DNA of 64,000 bases from Lachnospiraceae bacterium (GCA_900199595.1 FZRB01000003.1:124001-188000); one strand, 5' to 3'; shown: positions 8,126 through 18,096, counted from the first letter of the stretch. A program made the numbers and translations. The notes: generated from the sequence alone by a model not told the origin.

Positions 8126-10444
8126 TTACAGGGTTTTGGTAACGTCCTTACGTTTGTTCTTTTTATCTTCGTACAGTCTGGTATCGGCCTTTATCAGTTC
8201 TGATTCTATATTAAGGTGATCATTTATCACCAGCTCCTGAAAACCATAGCTGAAATCAACATAGAACGGCTTGTTGTTTGTTTCATTCAGTCTGTCCTGA
8301 TAGTAGGTCATGCTTTCGGTGATATTCTTAATGGTTACATCCTTCATGTCAGGAGTAAATATAGCGTATTCGTCGCCGCCGATCCGGGCGATTACGGTAC
8401 CCTTAGGAAAACTTTTTCTAAGCGTATTAGCTATATTGGTAAGGGCATAGTCGCCTTCCTTATGTCCAAATCTGTCATTAACCTGTTTCAGATTATCCAT
8501 GTCTATATAACCGATGAGACCGTTGTTACCATAGAAGCTCCGGTTGGACATGAGCTGATTAACTGCTTCAAAGAATCCGCGTCGGTTATAAAGACCTGTC
8601 AGCTCGTCTGTTACTGAGATTGCATTTAACTGATCATTCTTATCGCGAATCTCATTCATTGTCTGCTCCAGACGGGTCTGTATTGCCATTTCCTGCTTCA
8701 TGAGGCTGAGGAACTTAAGTGAAGTACCGAGCTGAAGCGAAGTAGAGTAAACATTGTTGAATCTGGATATGTCTGTTTCACAGAGCAGAAGTCCATGCTG
8801 CTGTTCATTTGTAAAGAGCGGTGTTAATACCATGGTATGACGTCTTTCATTCGGCGTATATTTATTATTAAATATCAGATATGAAGGCATGATTCTCTTA
8901 GTGCCATTCAGCACCTTCGCTACACCGTCCTTACAGAAGGTCTGAAGAAGAACGTACTTGGGAATGTTCCACATGCCGTCGTTCATCAGTGTAGGTACTT
9001 CATCATAGAGATACACGTAAGCACTCTGGAAACCGCTGAAAATGGAAAGATTCTCAGCTATGAGCTTGAAGCATCTTTCGTCGTCGGAAGCGGTAAGAAG
9101 TGTATCACGGGTAAGTCTCATAGACTGCCAAACGCTTTCCTTATTCTTCTTTACCTCAGAAACATATTCGTTGGAGATATAGAAGGACAGGTGTGAAAGA
9201 ATCGTATTAAATACAGATTCCAGCTTCAGGTGTTGATCTTCAGACAGCTTCAGGTTCAGCATAAAGTTTGAAAATATAGTCATCAAATAAGTCATTTTGC
9301 TGTGAGAGAAATAGTAAATGATGATATCGTTGTTAAGTACTTCCTCAGTAGCAGATATCAGCTCGTCTGATGAATAATTCTTATCGTTATAGATCACATC
9401 TGTGAATATTTTGAAATATTTGTCCAGTACATCAAAGAGATGATTTGAATAAAATGTATTGTAATAGTGACTCATAAAATAATCTTTGAACTTCTTGATA
9501 ATAGAGTCAGCATCATAAGTATCTATAGAACTATTTATTTCACGCAGCATGTTCTCATCAGTAGACGGATTACAGCCACAGGAAAGTCTCTTTATCAGGG
9601 CTGAATGCAGAAGTGACTTGGAGGTTTCGCCTGTCTCTATCAGTTCGAGGGCCTGATATACGGCATTATATCCGAGATCCATGATGCAGTTATCTACCGT
9701 GGTAAGCTGAGGAGTAAGGGACAGGGATGTAATAGTGTTGTCATAGCCGGTAACAAGAATATCCTTGCCTATAACAAGTCCCCTTCGTTTGATGGCATTG
9801 TATCCGCCGATGGCCATTGTATCGTTTGCAAAAACGATAGCCTGCATATTCGGGTTGTCATCAAGCAGCTTGTCAACAAGTTCTTCGGTGAATTCAGAGA
9901 AATTACCGTAAGCAACCTTCTTTTCATCGTATGGGATATTGTTTTCTGCGAGAATCTTTTTATATATATTAAATCTTTCAAGAGCATCGGCATTTTCGAG
10001 CCGGCCGCTGACGAAACCTACATCCGTACATCCGTGATCCTTTATCAGATGCTCTATACAGCTGCGCATTCCTGTTGCACCTTCAGTATAAAGAAATGGA
10101 TATCCGGGGATTTCAGCTTCGATAGTAAGGACCGGAATATCAAAAGATTCAAGAAACGATTTTTTGTCGTCTGCGGACAGAAAGCTTCCTATAGAACCTA
10201 TTGAAATGATCAGCGCATCGAGAGACTTTTTGTTAGCATAATAAAAAATGGAATTATACTGATAATCATATTTTGCATTTACGGGATCATTGTAAAATGC
10301 GTTCAGAAACATACCGGGAAATATAGTCAGATTAACATCGGCTTCCTCGGCAGCGTATTCGACACCCTTACATATCTCAAAGGCATAATCATTATCAAGA
10401 TGACAGGTAAAAAAACCTATATTAGGTCTGTTTTTATCGTTCAT
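8126..10444 (-). CDS. Diguanylate cyclase with a LacI-type periplasmic-binding-like sensor domain
   Basis: Predicted cytoplasmic enzyme making cyclic di-GMP from two GTP. Residues ~1-290 resemble the ligand-binding core of LacI/GalR regulators (IGFFTCHLDNDYAFEICKG, VGFVSGRLENADALER, ANDTMAIGGYNAIKRRG, VTGYDNT) but without the N-terminal helix-turn-helix, and with no signal peptide or membrane span. A helical and GAF-like middle region (~300-590) follows. The C-terminal GGDEF domain has the active-site motif GGDEY at 689-693. The RxxD inhibitory site expected nine residues upstream reads PKGT, so product inhibition is probably absent. The ATG has a strong AAGGGGG site. Likely ligand: a sugar or similar small molecule (inference). 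Confidence 0.88.
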   Translation of the reverse strand: MNDKNRPNIGFFTCHLDNDYAFEICKGVEYAAEEADVNLTIFPGMFLNAFYNDPVNAKYDYQYNSIFYYANKKSLDALIISIGSIGSFLSADDKKSFLESFDIPVLTIEAEIPGYPFLYTEGATGMRSCIEHLIKDHGCTDVGFVSGRLENADALERFNIYKKILAENNIPYDEKKVAYGNFSEFTEELVDKLLDDNPNMQAIVFANDTMAIGGYNAIKRRGLVIGKDILVTGYDNTITSLSLTPQLTTVDNCIMDLGYNAVYQALELIETGETSKSLLHSALIKRLSCGCNPSTDENMLREINSSIDTYDADSIIKKFKDYFMSHYYNTFYSNHLFDVLDKYFKIFTDVIYNDKNYSSDELISATEEVLNNDIIIYYFSHSKMTYLMTIFSNFMLNLKLSEDQHLKLESVFNTILSHLSFYISNEYVSEVKKNKESVWQSMRLTRDTLLTASDDERCFKLIAENLSIFSGFQSAYVYLYDEVPTLMNDGMWNIPKYVLLQTFCKDGVAKVLNGTKRIMPSYLIFNNKYTPNERRHTMVLTPLFTNEQQHGLLLCETDISRFNNVYSTSLQLGTSLKFLSLMKQEMAIQTRLEQTMNEIRDKNDQLNAISVTDELTGLYNRRGFFEAVNQLMSNRSFYGNNGLIGYIDMDNLKQVNDRFGHKEGDYALTNIANTLRKSFPKGTVIARIGGDEYAIFTPDMKDVTIKNITESMTYYQDRLNETNNKPFYVDFSYGFQELVINDHLNIESELIKADTRLYEDKKNKRKDVTKTL

Positions 10445-10554
10445 GCTTAACCCCCTTTCGCAAATATATTTTGTGTAACAAGTATAAATTACATTTTACC
10501 ATATATAGAGTTTATTTAAAAGTCTAATAGTGCTATTACAAACACTTTTGTTTG

Positions 10555-10583
10555 TTTACAAAGAGGGATAAATATCTTATAAT
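10555..10583 (+). promoter_or_regulatory. Promoter of the purMND operon
   Basis: TTTACA (10555-10560), 17-bp spacer, TATAAT (10578-10583). Predicted transcription start is near 10590, which rules out the upstream in-frame TTG at 10587 as the purM start. No purine riboswitch fold or PurR-type box was recognised. Confidence 0.8.
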
Positions 10584-10628
10584 CAATTGTCGGTAATAGT
10601 GTTAATAATAAATCTTAGGAGGGAAAAA

Positions 10629-11654
10629 ATGGACTACAAAAAATCAGGAGTTGATATTGAAGCCGGTTACAAATCAGTAGAACTGATCAAGGAACATGTG
10701 AAGACAACCATGAGACCTGAAGTTATCGGAGGGCTCGGTGGATTTGCAGGCGCATTTGATCTCAGTGCTATTAAAGAGATGGAGGAACCTGTTCTTCTTT
10801 CCGGAACCGACGGATGCGGCACCAAGGTTAAGCTTGCTTTTGTTCTGGATAAGCATGATACCATAGGAATAGACGCTGTAGCTATGTGCGTAAATGATAT
10901 AGCCTGCTCCGGAGGTGAGCCATTATTTTTCCTTGATTATATAGCCTGCGGAAAGAATTATCCCGAGAAGATAGCAAGCATCGTATCAGGAGTTGCTGAA
11001 GGCTGCAGACAGTCAGAAGCTGCACTTGTGGGTGGTGAGACCGCTGAGCATCCCGGACTTATGCCTGAGGATGAATACGATCTGGCTGGATTTGCAGTAG
11101 GCGTAGTAGATAAGAAGGACCTTATCACAGGAGAAAATATAAAGGCCGGCGACACACTTATAGGTATCGCTTCAACAGGTGTTCACAGCAATGGTTTTTC
11201 TCTTGTAAGAAAGGTATTCGATATGTCAAGAGAGTCTCTTGATACATATTATGATGAGCTTGGAAAAACTCTTGGTGAGGCGCTTATTGAGCCTACAAGA
11301 ATATATGTGAAGGGTCTTAAAGCAGTTAAGAATGCAGGAGTTACAATAAAGGGCTGTAGTCACATAACAGGTGGTGGATTCTATGAAAACATCCCACGTA
11401 TGCTTCCTGATGGATTAGGTGTAAGCATCAAAAAGGATTCCTACAGCATTCCTCCTATTTTTAAACTTCTGGCTGAAAAGGGAAATATAGAAGAGCATAT
11501 GATGTATAACACATACAATATGGGAATCGGAATGGTTCTTGCTATTGATCCGGCTGATGCTGATAAGGTAATAGAGGCACTTGCTACCACCGGAGATAAG
11601 GCTTATGTAATAGGTGAGGTTATATCCGGTAACGGAAATGTAGAATTAGTATAA
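10629..11654 (+). CDS. purM: Phosphoribosylformylglycinamidine cyclo-ligase (AIR synthetase)
   Basis: Cytoplasmic ATP-dependent enzyme forming 5-aminoimidazole ribonucleotide in purine synthesis. The PurM signature is present: YKKSGVDIEAG at the start, GGFAGAFDLS, the glycine-rich GTDGCGTKVKLAF, and the HSNGFSLVRK segment. The 341-residue length is normal. The start ATG at 10629 follows AGGAGGG; the longer frame from a TTG at 10587 begins before the likely transcription start. It leads an operon with purN (15 bp gap) and purD (30 bp gap). Confidence 0.97.
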   Translation: MDYKKSGVDIEAGYKSVELIKEHVKTTMRPEVIGGLGGFAGAFDLSAIKEMEEPVLLSGTDGCGTKVKLAFVLDKHDTIGIDAVAMCVNDIACSGGEPLFFLDYIACGKNYPEKIASIVSGVAEGCRQSEAALVGGETAEHPGLMPEDEYDLAGFAVGVVDKKDLITGENIKAGDTLIGIASTGVHSNGFSLVRKVFDMSRESLDTYYDELGKTLGEALIEPTRIYVKGLKAVKNAGVTIKGCSHITGGGFYENIPRMLPDGLGVSIKKDSYSIPPIFKLLAEKGNIEEHMMYNTYNMGIGMVLAIDPADADKVIEALATTGDKAYVIGEVISGNGNVELV

Positions 11655-11669
11655 AAGGAGAAAGGGTAT

Positions 11670-12293
11670 ATGTTCAGAGTACTTGTACTTGTATCCGGGG
11701 GTGGAACCAATCTGCAGGCTATAATAGACAGAGTTCAGGATGGTACCATAAAGGATACAGAAATAGTAGGTGTAATAAGCAACAACTATGGTGTTTATTC
11801 TCTCGAGAGAGCCGAGAAAGCAGGAATCAGTTCTGAGGTTGTTTCGCCAAAGGATTATCCGGACAGATCCTCCTTTAACAGGGCACTCCTGGAGAAAATA
11901 GATGAGAAAAGACCGGATCTTATAGTACTGGCCGGTTTCCTTGTAGTTGTTCCTGAAATAGTTATAAACAAGTATGAAGGAAAGATAATCAATATACATC
12001 CTTCTCTTATCCCATCATTCTGTGGAACAGGTTATTACGGTCTCAGAGTTCATAAGGCTGCTCTTGAAAGAGGGGTAAAGGTATCCGGAGCGACAGTGCA
12101 TTTTGTTGATGCCGGAACTGATACAGGCCCGATAATACTTCAGAAGGCTGTATATGTTCAGGACGGAGATACAGCAGAGACACTCCAGCAGAGAATAATG
12201 GAAGAAGCAGAGTGGAAGATCCTTCCGGAGGCAATAGCCCTGATACAGGAAGGAAAAGTGAAGTATGAAAAAATGGCAGATATGAGAAACTGA
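11670..12293 (+). CDS. purN: Phosphoribosylglycinamide formyltransferase
   Basis: Transfers a formyl group from 10-formyl-tetrahydrofolate to GAR in purine synthesis. It carries the N-terminal VLVSGGGTNLQAIID motif for ribonucleotide binding, NIHPSLIPSF with the catalytic Asn and His, and the VDAGTDTGPII segment with the catalytic Asp. The length of 207 is typical. A GGAGAAAGGG ribosome binding site precedes the ATG at 11670. It is the middle gene of purMND. Confidence 0.97.
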   Translation: MFRVLVLVSGGGTNLQAIIDRVQDGTIKDTEIVGVISNNYGVYSLERAEKAGISSEVVSPKDYPDRSSFNRALLEKIDEKRPDLIVLAGFLVVVPEIVINKYEGKIINIHPSLIPSFCGTGYYGLRVHKAALERGVKVSGATVHFVDAGTDTGPIILQKAVYVQDGDTAETLQQRIMEEAEWKILPEAIALIQEGKVKYEKMADMRN

Positions 12294-12323
12294 TAGAAAT
12301 TATAGTATACGAGGAGAATATTT

Positions 12324-13610
12324 ATGAAGATAATGATCGTAGGTGGCGGTGGTCGTGAACATGCCATAGCATGGGCTGTAGCAAAGAGTCCTTTATGTGA
12401 CAAGCTGTATGCAGCGCCCGGAAATGCCGGAATATCTGAGCTGGCTGAGTGTGTGGACATATCTGTTATGGATGCACCGAAACTGGTTGAATTTGCTAAA
12501 GCTAATGAGGTTGATTTTGTGATTGTTGCGCCTGATGATCCTCTGGCAGCAGGAGTAGCTGATGCTTTTCTGGATGAAGGAATCAAAACCTTCGGACCAC
12601 GTAAGAATGCTGCGATAATTGAAGCATCGAAGGCATTTTCAAAGGATCTTATGAAGAAGTATGATATACCTTCAGCAGCTTATGAAACCTTTGACGATGC
12701 TGATAAGGCACTTGCTTATCTGGAGACTATTAAGCCGCCTTATGTTCTTAAGGCTGACGGACTTGCACTTGGCAAAGGTGTTCTGATCTGCCAGAATCTT
12801 GAAGAGGCAAAGGATGGAATAAAGGAAATAATGATAGATAAGAAGTTCGGAGATGCGGGAGATAAGCTTGTTATAGAGGAGTTTATGACAGGCCGTGAAG
12901 TTTCTGTGCTCTGCTTCTCAGATGGAAAGACTATCCTTCCTATGACCTCAGCACAGGATCATAAGCGTGCAGGTGATGGAGATACAGGACTTAACACAGG
13001 TGGAATGGGTACATTTTCTCCAAGTCCGTTCTATACTGATGAAGTTGCAAAGTTCTGCGAGGAAAATGTATACCAGAGAACCATTGATGCAATGGCTGCT
13101 GAGGGAAGAGAGTTTAAGGGGGTTCTTTTCTGTGGACTTATGCTGACAGAAAATGGACCGAGAGTGCTTGAGTTCAATGCACGTTTTGGCGATCCTGAGG
13201 CTCAGGTGGTTATTCCGAGACTCAAGAATGATATCGTTGAAGTAATGCTTGCCTGCGCAGACGGAACTCTTGATAAGATCAATCTTGAATTTGAAGATAA
13301 TGCGGCAGTCTGCGTAATGCTTGCTTCTGACGGTTATCCTGTTTCCTACAAGAAGGGCTTTGAGATTCGCGGACTCGACAGCTTCAAGAATAAGGATGGA
13401 TACTATGTATTCCATTCAGGTACTAAATTTGCTGAGAAAGAAGATGGAAGTAAAGTGGTTGTTACAAATGGAGGAAGAGTCCTGGGCGTAACAGCACTTG
13501 GAAAGGATCTTATCGAGGCAAGAGCAAATGCATATAAGGCTACTGAGCTGATAGATTTTGATAATAAATATATGAGACATGATATAGGAAAGGCTATTGA
13601 CGAACAGTGA
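12324..13610 (+). CDS. purD: Phosphoribosylamine-glycine ligase
   Basis: ATP-grasp ligase joining glycine to phosphoribosylamine. The N-terminal VGGGGREHAIAWAVAKSP segment and the ATP-grasp core (PYVLKADGLALGKGV, EEFMTGREVSVL, LNTGGMGTFSPSPF, EFNARFGDPEAQ) are intact. Length is 428. The ATG at 12324 follows a GAGGAG site 30 bp after purN. The stop TGA overlaps the GTG start of the following Clp ATPase gene. Within this operon the order M-N-D lacks purH, often found between N and D. Confidence 0.97.
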   Translation: MKIMIVGGGGREHAIAWAVAKSPLCDKLYAAPGNAGISELAECVDISVMDAPKLVEFAKANEVDFVIVAPDDPLAAGVADAFLDEGIKTFGPRKNAAIIEASKAFSKDLMKKYDIPSAAYETFDDADKALAYLETIKPPYVLKADGLALGKGVLICQNLEEAKDGIKEIMIDKKFGDAGDKLVIEEFMTGREVSVLCFSDGKTILPMTSAQDHKRAGDGDTGLNTGGMGTFSPSPFYTDEVAKFCEENVYQRTIDAMAAEGREFKGVLFCGLMLTENGPRVLEFNARFGDPEAQVVIPRLKNDIVEVMLACADGTLDKINLEFEDNAAVCVMLASDGYPVSYKKGFEIRGLDSFKNKDGYYVFHSGTKFAEKEDGSKVVVTNGGRVLGVTALGKDLIEARANAYKATELIDFDNKYMRHDIGKAIDEQ

Positions 13611-16063
13611 CAGATATTAACTATTCCGATACAATTAAAATCGTCTTAAAGGAGGCATCAGTACTTGCGGGACGACTGGGGAATTCCTATGTGGACACAA
13701 GACATATCTTCATGGCACTTTATATAGTCCATCGGGGAGTGGCTTACAGTGTGATGCTTAAGTTCGGTCTTAGAGCAGAGGATTTTCAGAAACTTGCTGC
13801 AGTTATCAGAGAGCAGAGTCTTGAACTTCAGCCGGTTGATTTCGGTGGAGAATTTACAGACAGGACCAATAAGGTGATTGAAGAGGCTGCAGAAGATGCA
13901 AAGAGACTTAATCTTAACACAGTCGGTTCAGAGCTTATGCTTCTTTCTATCCTCCGTGATATGAACAATGATGTTTTTGCTACGCTTAAAGACAAGAATG
14001 TAAATATAACGTCTATGTGTGTAGAGCTTCTTATGTCAGTGGGACTCACAAAAAAAGAAGCAGAGAAATACAGTTCGGATTATGTAGTAAAGATCAAGTC
14101 GACTAAGGAAAAGAAAAAATCTGAAACAATGCTCGAAAAATTCGGAAGGGATCTTACGAAGGAAGCTCGTGAAGGTAAGCTTGATCCGATAGTCGGAAGA
14201 CATGATGAAATGGTAAGAGTTCTTCAGATACTGGGAAGAAGAACTAAGAATAATGTATGTCTGGTAGGCGAACCGGGAGTAGGAAAGACAGCTATAGTAG
14301 AAGGTATGGCACAGTTGATAGTAGGTGGCATGCTTCCTGCAGATTATCTGGATAAGAGAGTTATCAGTCTTGATATCAACGGAATGATAGCAGGCACCAG
14401 ATACAGAGGAGATTTTGAGGAAAGACTTAAGAAAACTCTTGATGAGCTTAAAGAGAATCCAGATATAATTTTGTTTATTGATGAGCTCCATTCTCTTATT
14501 GGAGCCGGCGGAGCAGAGGGAACTCATGATGCCGCAAATATATTCAAGCCTGCCCTTTCACGTGGTGAGCTGCAGGTTATCGGTGCTACTACCATAGAAG
14601 AATACAGAAAATATATAGAAAAAGATGCGGCCCTTGAGAGAAGATTTCAGCCGGTGACTGTTGAGGAACCGACTCCGGAAGAAACAACAGAGATACTAAA
14701 AGCGCTTTCCGCTAATTATCAGAGATTTCATAATGTAAAAATCGGAGAGGATGCCATTAAGGCTGCTGTGGAACTGTCTGTTCGATATATCAACGACAGA
14801 TTTCTTCCTGATAAGGCTATCGATCTTATGGATGAGGCCTGTTCCAGAATTAAAATGGGAACCATTCCTGAAGATTTTAATGATAATATAGGCTCAAACT
14901 ATGAAAAGGTTCTGGGTGAAGCAATTGACAATGCACTTCTGACAGGTGATCTGGAAAAGGCTGGCAGTCTTCGCAAGGACCTGAATAAGAAGAGAGAGTC
15001 TGAAAAGAAACCGATAGAGATACAGCGGCCGGTAACAGCTGACGATATAGCAGCAGTTGTCTCAGTATGGACAAAGATTCCTGTTTCCAGACTGTCAGAG
15101 TCAGAACAGTCCCGTCTTCTCAGACTTGAGGAAACTCTGCATAAAAGGATCATTGGTCAGGATGAAGCTGTAAAGGCTTTATCAAGCTCTATCAGAAGAA
15201 GCAGAGTGGGACTCCGGGAGTCCAACAGACCGATTGGTTCATTTCTCTTCCTTGGTCCTACAGGTGTAGGAAAAACAGAAGTATCCAAGGCTCTTGCGGA
15301 AACACTTTTCGGAGATGAAAAGAATCTGGTAAGAGTTGATATGACAGAGTATATGGAGAAGCACAGCGTATCAAAAATGATTGGCTCTCCGCCGGGATAT
15401 GTAGGTTATGATGAGGGCGGTCAGCTTTCTGAGAAGATACGAAGAAATCCATATAGTGTCATATTATTTGATGAGATAGAAAAGGCACATCCGGATGTGT
15501 ATAACATACTGCTTCAGGTGCTGGATGACGGAATCATAACAGATGCTCAGGGCAGAAAGGTTGATTTTAAAAATACTATCATTATCATGACTTCAAATCT
15601 GGGAGCAGACAGGATAGTCGATCCAAAGAACATAGGCTTTGTTACAGATGACAGCGATGAAAAAAGATTTGAGGATATGAAGTCCAGAGTTATGGAGGAA
15701 GTTAAAAAATCCTTCAAACCTGAATTCCTGAACAGACTTGATGATGTAATAGTATTTAAAACGCTGAGTGAAGATGAAATTCTGGAAATAGCAGGAATGC
15801 AGCTGGCTGAGCTCAAGAAGAGAGTCAGGGAGAATCTTAAGATAGATATAAGCTATGGAGTAAGACTTAAGAGATATATCTTTGACAAGGGCTATGATAA
15901 GAAGTTTGGAGCCAGACCGCTCAGAAGAGCAGTGCAGAATTATATAGAGGATCCCCTTGCCGAATACATTTTAAAAGGGAAGGTTTCAGAGAATGACACA
16001 GTAAGCATTTCTGTAAGCAGAGGCAAACTGGATTTTAAAATAAAAAATGAGAATTCTCTATAA
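13607..16063 (+). CDS. ClpC-like AAA+ unfoldase ATPase
   Basis: Hexameric Clp/Hsp100 ATPase. The order is an N-terminal Clp repeat domain (~1-145), a first AAA+ domain with Walker A GEPGVGKT at ~221-228 and Walker [11 protein letters not shown], a short UVR-like linker, and a second AAA+ domain with Walker A GPTGVGKT near 549 and Walker [14 protein letters not shown]. The short middle region and an NIGFV tripeptide-loop sequence after the second sensor region fit ClpC, which feeds ClpP, rather than ClpB. The GTG start at 13607 overlaps the purD stop; a weak AGGAAAGG lies about 13 nt upstream. No ctsR, mcsA, mcsB or clpP is adjacent, and no CIRCE or CtsR box was seen. Confidence 0.9.
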   Translation: MTDINYSDTIKIVLKEASVLAGRLGNSYVDTRHIFMALYIVHRGVAYSVMLKFGLRAEDFQKLAAVIREQSLELQPVDFGGEFTDRTNKVIEEAAEDAKRLNLNTVGSELMLLSILRDMNNDVFATLKDKNVNITSMCVELLMSVGLTKKEAEKYSSDYVVKIKSTKEKKKSETMLEKFGRDLTKEAREGKLDPIVGRHDEMVRVLQILGRRTKNNVCLVGEPGVGKTAIVEGMAQLIVGGMLPADYLDKRVISLDINGMIAGTRYRGDFEERLKKTLDELKENPDIILFIDELHSLIGAGGAEGTHDAANIFKPALSRGELQVIGATTIEEYRKYIEKDAALERRFQPVTVEEPTPEETTEILKALSANYQRFHNVKIGEDAIKAAVELSVRYINDRFLPDKAIDLMDEACSRIKMGTIPEDFNDNIGSNYEKVLGEAIDNALLTGDLEKAGSLRKDLNKKRESEKKPIEIQRPVTADDIAAVVSVWTKIPVSRLSESEQSRLLRLEETLHKRIIGQDEAVKALSSSIRRSRVGLRESNRPIGSFLFLGPTGVGKTEVSKALAETLFGDEKNLVRVDMTEYMEKHSVSKMIGSPPGYVGYDEGGQLSEKIRRNPYSVILFDEIEKAHPDVYNILLQVLDDGIITDAQGRKVDFKNTIIIMTSNLGADRIVDPKNIGFVTDDSDEKRFEDMKSRVMEEVKKSFKPEFLNRLDDVIVFKTLSEDEILEIAGMQLAELKKRVRENLKIDISYGVRLKRYIFDKGYDKKFGARPLRRAVQNYIEDPLAEYILKGKVSENDTVSISVSRGKLDFKIKNENSL

Positions 16064-16132
16064 GTTTGAGTAGAAAATGATGCAAAAGTCTGTTATATTT
16101 AATTTATAAAAAATGCCCGGGAGGTAATATCA

Positions 16133-16546
16133 ATGGCAGTAATAGATGAACTCATACGTGAAGAAGAAAATGGCTCGCTGAGCTTCGGAAACTATGAGCT
16201 GACAGAAAAAACCAAGAAAGATGGTTTTGAATATAACGGAGACAGTTATAAGATCAAAACATTTAATGAGATAACAAAGCTTGAAAGAAACGGAATGTTC
16301 GTATATGAATCAGTACCCGGAACTGTTGTGCATGAATTCAGAGCAGATGATAAAAAGGTTATGTTTTCTGTAGAGGGTGAAGCTGATGCACAGGTAACGC
16401 TTGAGCTGGAAGCTGAAACAGAGTACAAGGTTTATGTGGATGATGCTTTAGTTGGAGAGATGAAGACCAATCTGGGTGGAAAGCTTAGCCTCAGCGTTGG
16501 GCTGGAGGATAAGGATCTCATAAATGTAGTTATTGAAAAGAACTGA
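16133..16546 (+). CDS. Conserved-looking protein of unknown function
   Basis: Acidic soluble 137-residue protein, predicted mainly beta strand, without signal peptide, Cys or membrane span. The C-terminal half alternates hydrophobic and charged residues (TLELEAETEYKVYVDD, VGEMKTNLGGKLSLSVGLE) like a small beta-sandwich. The start ATG follows GGGAGG at good spacing. It stands alone between the Clp ATPase gene and radA and is closed by a terminator, so it is probably monocistronic. I do not recognise a family with confidence. Confidence 0.75.
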   Translation: MAVIDELIREEENGSLSFGNYELTEKTKKDGFEYNGDSYKIKTFNEITKLERNGMFVYESVPGTVVHEFRADDKKVMFSVEGEADAQVTLELEAETEYKVYVDDALVGEMKTNLGGKLSLSVGLEDKDLINVVIEKN

Positions 16547-16572
16547 TTTTAGTTATTTAGCTATACTGAAAG

Positions 16573-16600
16573 GTGCGAACATATAAGTGTTCGCACTTTT
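16573..16600 (+). terminator. Intrinsic terminator before radA
   Basis: Perfect 9-bp stem GTGCGAACA (16573-16581) with TGTTCGCAC (16588-16596), 6-nt loop, then TTTT. It ends only 22 bp before the radA start, so it may also act as a radA leader structure. Confidence 0.85.
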
Positions 16601-16621
16601 AGGTTGAGAGGGAGATATAAA

Positions 16622-17998
16622 TTGGGTAAAGAAAAACAAGTCTTTTTCTGCAAGGAATGCGGATATGAATCGAGCCGGTGGCTGGGGCAGTGTCCGGGCT
16701 GCAGAGCGTGGAATACATTTGTCGAGGAAAAGGTAACTGTTAAGTCAAAGACAACAGGAAAGACCATACCTGTTTCCGAAAGACCGAAAGCAACAAGTAT
16801 AAAAAATGTATCTTCATCAGAAGAGTCAAGGATACTTACAAGAATCGGAGAGCTGGACAGAGTCCTCGGTGGAGGAATAGTAAAAGGCTCGCTTGTTCTG
16901 GTGGGAGGAGATCCGGGCATAGGTAAATCAACACTTCTTCTTGAGATGTGTAAGAATCTTGTGGAAACAGACACTAAGGTTCTATATGTGTCGGGAGAGG
17001 AATCCGTTTCGCAGATCAAGTCCAGAGCTGTAAGACTTGGAATCACTGCCGGAACAGTGATGGAAGAAAGACTCATGCTTCTCAGCGATAATGATATAGA
17101 TAATATAGAGAGCCAGATAGATGCGCTCAAGGCAGAGGTCGTCATCATAGACTCCATTCAGACCATCATGTCAGCTGATATTGACAATGCGCCGGGAACT
17201 GTGACTCAGGTTAGAGAGGTTACTTCAAGACTCCTTCAGATAGCAAAGCAGAAGGACGCTGCGGTATTCATAGTCGGACATGTAACCAAGGAAGGAACAG
17301 TAGCAGGCCCCAGAACTCTGGAGCATATGGTAGACAGTGTTCTGTATTTTGAAGGGGATGAAAGCGGAGGCTTCCGACTATTAAGAGCCAATAAAAATCG
17401 ATTCGGTTCAACAAATGAAATCGGCGTTTTCAATATGGTGGATTCAGGACTTGAAGAAGTAAGTAATCCGTCAGAATTCTTCCTGAGCGGAAGGCCGGTA
17501 GATGCATCAGGCTCTGTGGTTGTATGTACAGTAGAAGGTACAAGAGCACTGCTGGTTGAACTGCAGGCGCTCTGCACAGATTCGAGCTTTAATATGCCGA
17601 GACGTACCAGTGTGGGAATAGATTATAACAGAGTGAACATGCTTATAGCGGTACTTGAGAAGCGTGGCGGAATAAGTCTGTCAGGCTGCGACTGCTACGT
17701 AAATATAGCAGGCGGAATGAAATTGAATGATCCTTCGGCAGATCTGGGAGTGCTGATGGCCATAGCGTCTTCCTTCAGAGACAGACCCGTGGATGAACAT
17801 ACAGTCATTATTGGCGAGATAGGCCTGGCCGGAGAGATAAGAGGAGTTAGAAATATAACCCAGCGGATCAAAGAAGCGACCAAACTGGGTTACAAAAAAC
17901 TCATTATTCCAAAATCAAACCAGTCAAAAGAACTGGACAAGATGGATGCAGATATACACTACGTATCCAATATCCGTGAAGCTCTTGATGCTATCTAA
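16622..17998 (+). CDS. radA: DNA repair protein RadA
   Basis: Branch-migration helicase that helps RecA in recombinational repair. It has the N-terminal four-Cys zinc finger (C10, C13, C24, C27), a RecA-like core with Walker A GGDPGIGKST, the RadA-specific KNRFG motif, and a C-terminal Lon-protease-like domain (CDCYVNIAGGMKLNDPSADL). The frame opens at TTG 16604, but a GAGAGGGAGAT ribosome binding site at 16605-16615 points to the TTG at 16622, giving 458 residues. That matches the usual RadA start just before the zinc finger. Confidence 0.96.
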   Translation: MGKEKQVFFCKECGYESSRWLGQCPGCRAWNTFVEEKVTVKSKTTGKTIPVSERPKATSIKNVSSSEESRILTRIGELDRVLGGGIVKGSLVLVGGDPGIGKSTLLLEMCKNLVETDTKVLYVSGEESVSQIKSRAVRLGITAGTVMEERLMLLSDNDIDNIESQIDALKAEVVIIDSIQTIMSADIDNAPGTVTQVREVTSRLLQIAKQKDAAVFIVGHVTKEGTVAGPRTLEHMVDSVLYFEGDESGGFRLLRANKNRFGSTNEIGVFNMVDSGLEEVSNPSEFFLSGRPVDASGSVVVCTVEGTRALLVELQALCTDSSFNMPRRTSVGIDYNRVNMLIAVLEKRGGISLSGCDCYVNIAGGMKLNDPSADLGVLMAIASSFRDRPVDEHTVIIGEIGLAGEIRGVRNITQRIKEATKLGYKKLIIPKSNQSKELDKMDADIHYVSNIREALDAI

Positions 17999-18003
17999 AA
18001 AAA

Positions 18004-18041
18004 GATGACACTTTGAATCAGGTTCAAACTGTCACCTTTTT
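18004..18041. repeat. Dispersed hairpin repeat, copy A (bidirectional terminator of radA)
   Basis: Imperfect 14-bp stem with core TTTGAATCAGGTTCAAA between GATGACA and TGTCACC arms, preceded by seven A and followed by five T. It ends transcription of radA and, read on the other strand, of the convergent gene at 18098. Related copies lie at 33888, 47885 and 49774. Confidence 0.85.
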
Positions 18042-18055
18042 GGATTTTTGAATTT

Positions 18056-18096
18056 GGTGACAGTTTTTTATCAGATGAAAAACTGTCATCTTTTTT
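18056..18096 (+). terminator. Second hairpin between radA and the convergent phosphatase gene
   Basis: 13-bp stem, 18056-18068 with 18078-18090 (one G:T wobble), 9-nt loop, then six T. Its GGTGACAGTTT arm is the reverse complement of the right arm of copy A, so it is probably a diverged relative of the same repeat family. Confidence 0.75.

Noticed and set aside
10587-10628. Upstream extension of purM to a TTG at 10587
   Set aside because: The TTG is 3 bp from the -10 element, before the expected transcription start; ATG 10629 has AGGAGGG.
10445-10628. Purine riboswitch before purM
   Set aside because: The conserved purine aptamer loops and helices could not be found in the short AT-rich leader.
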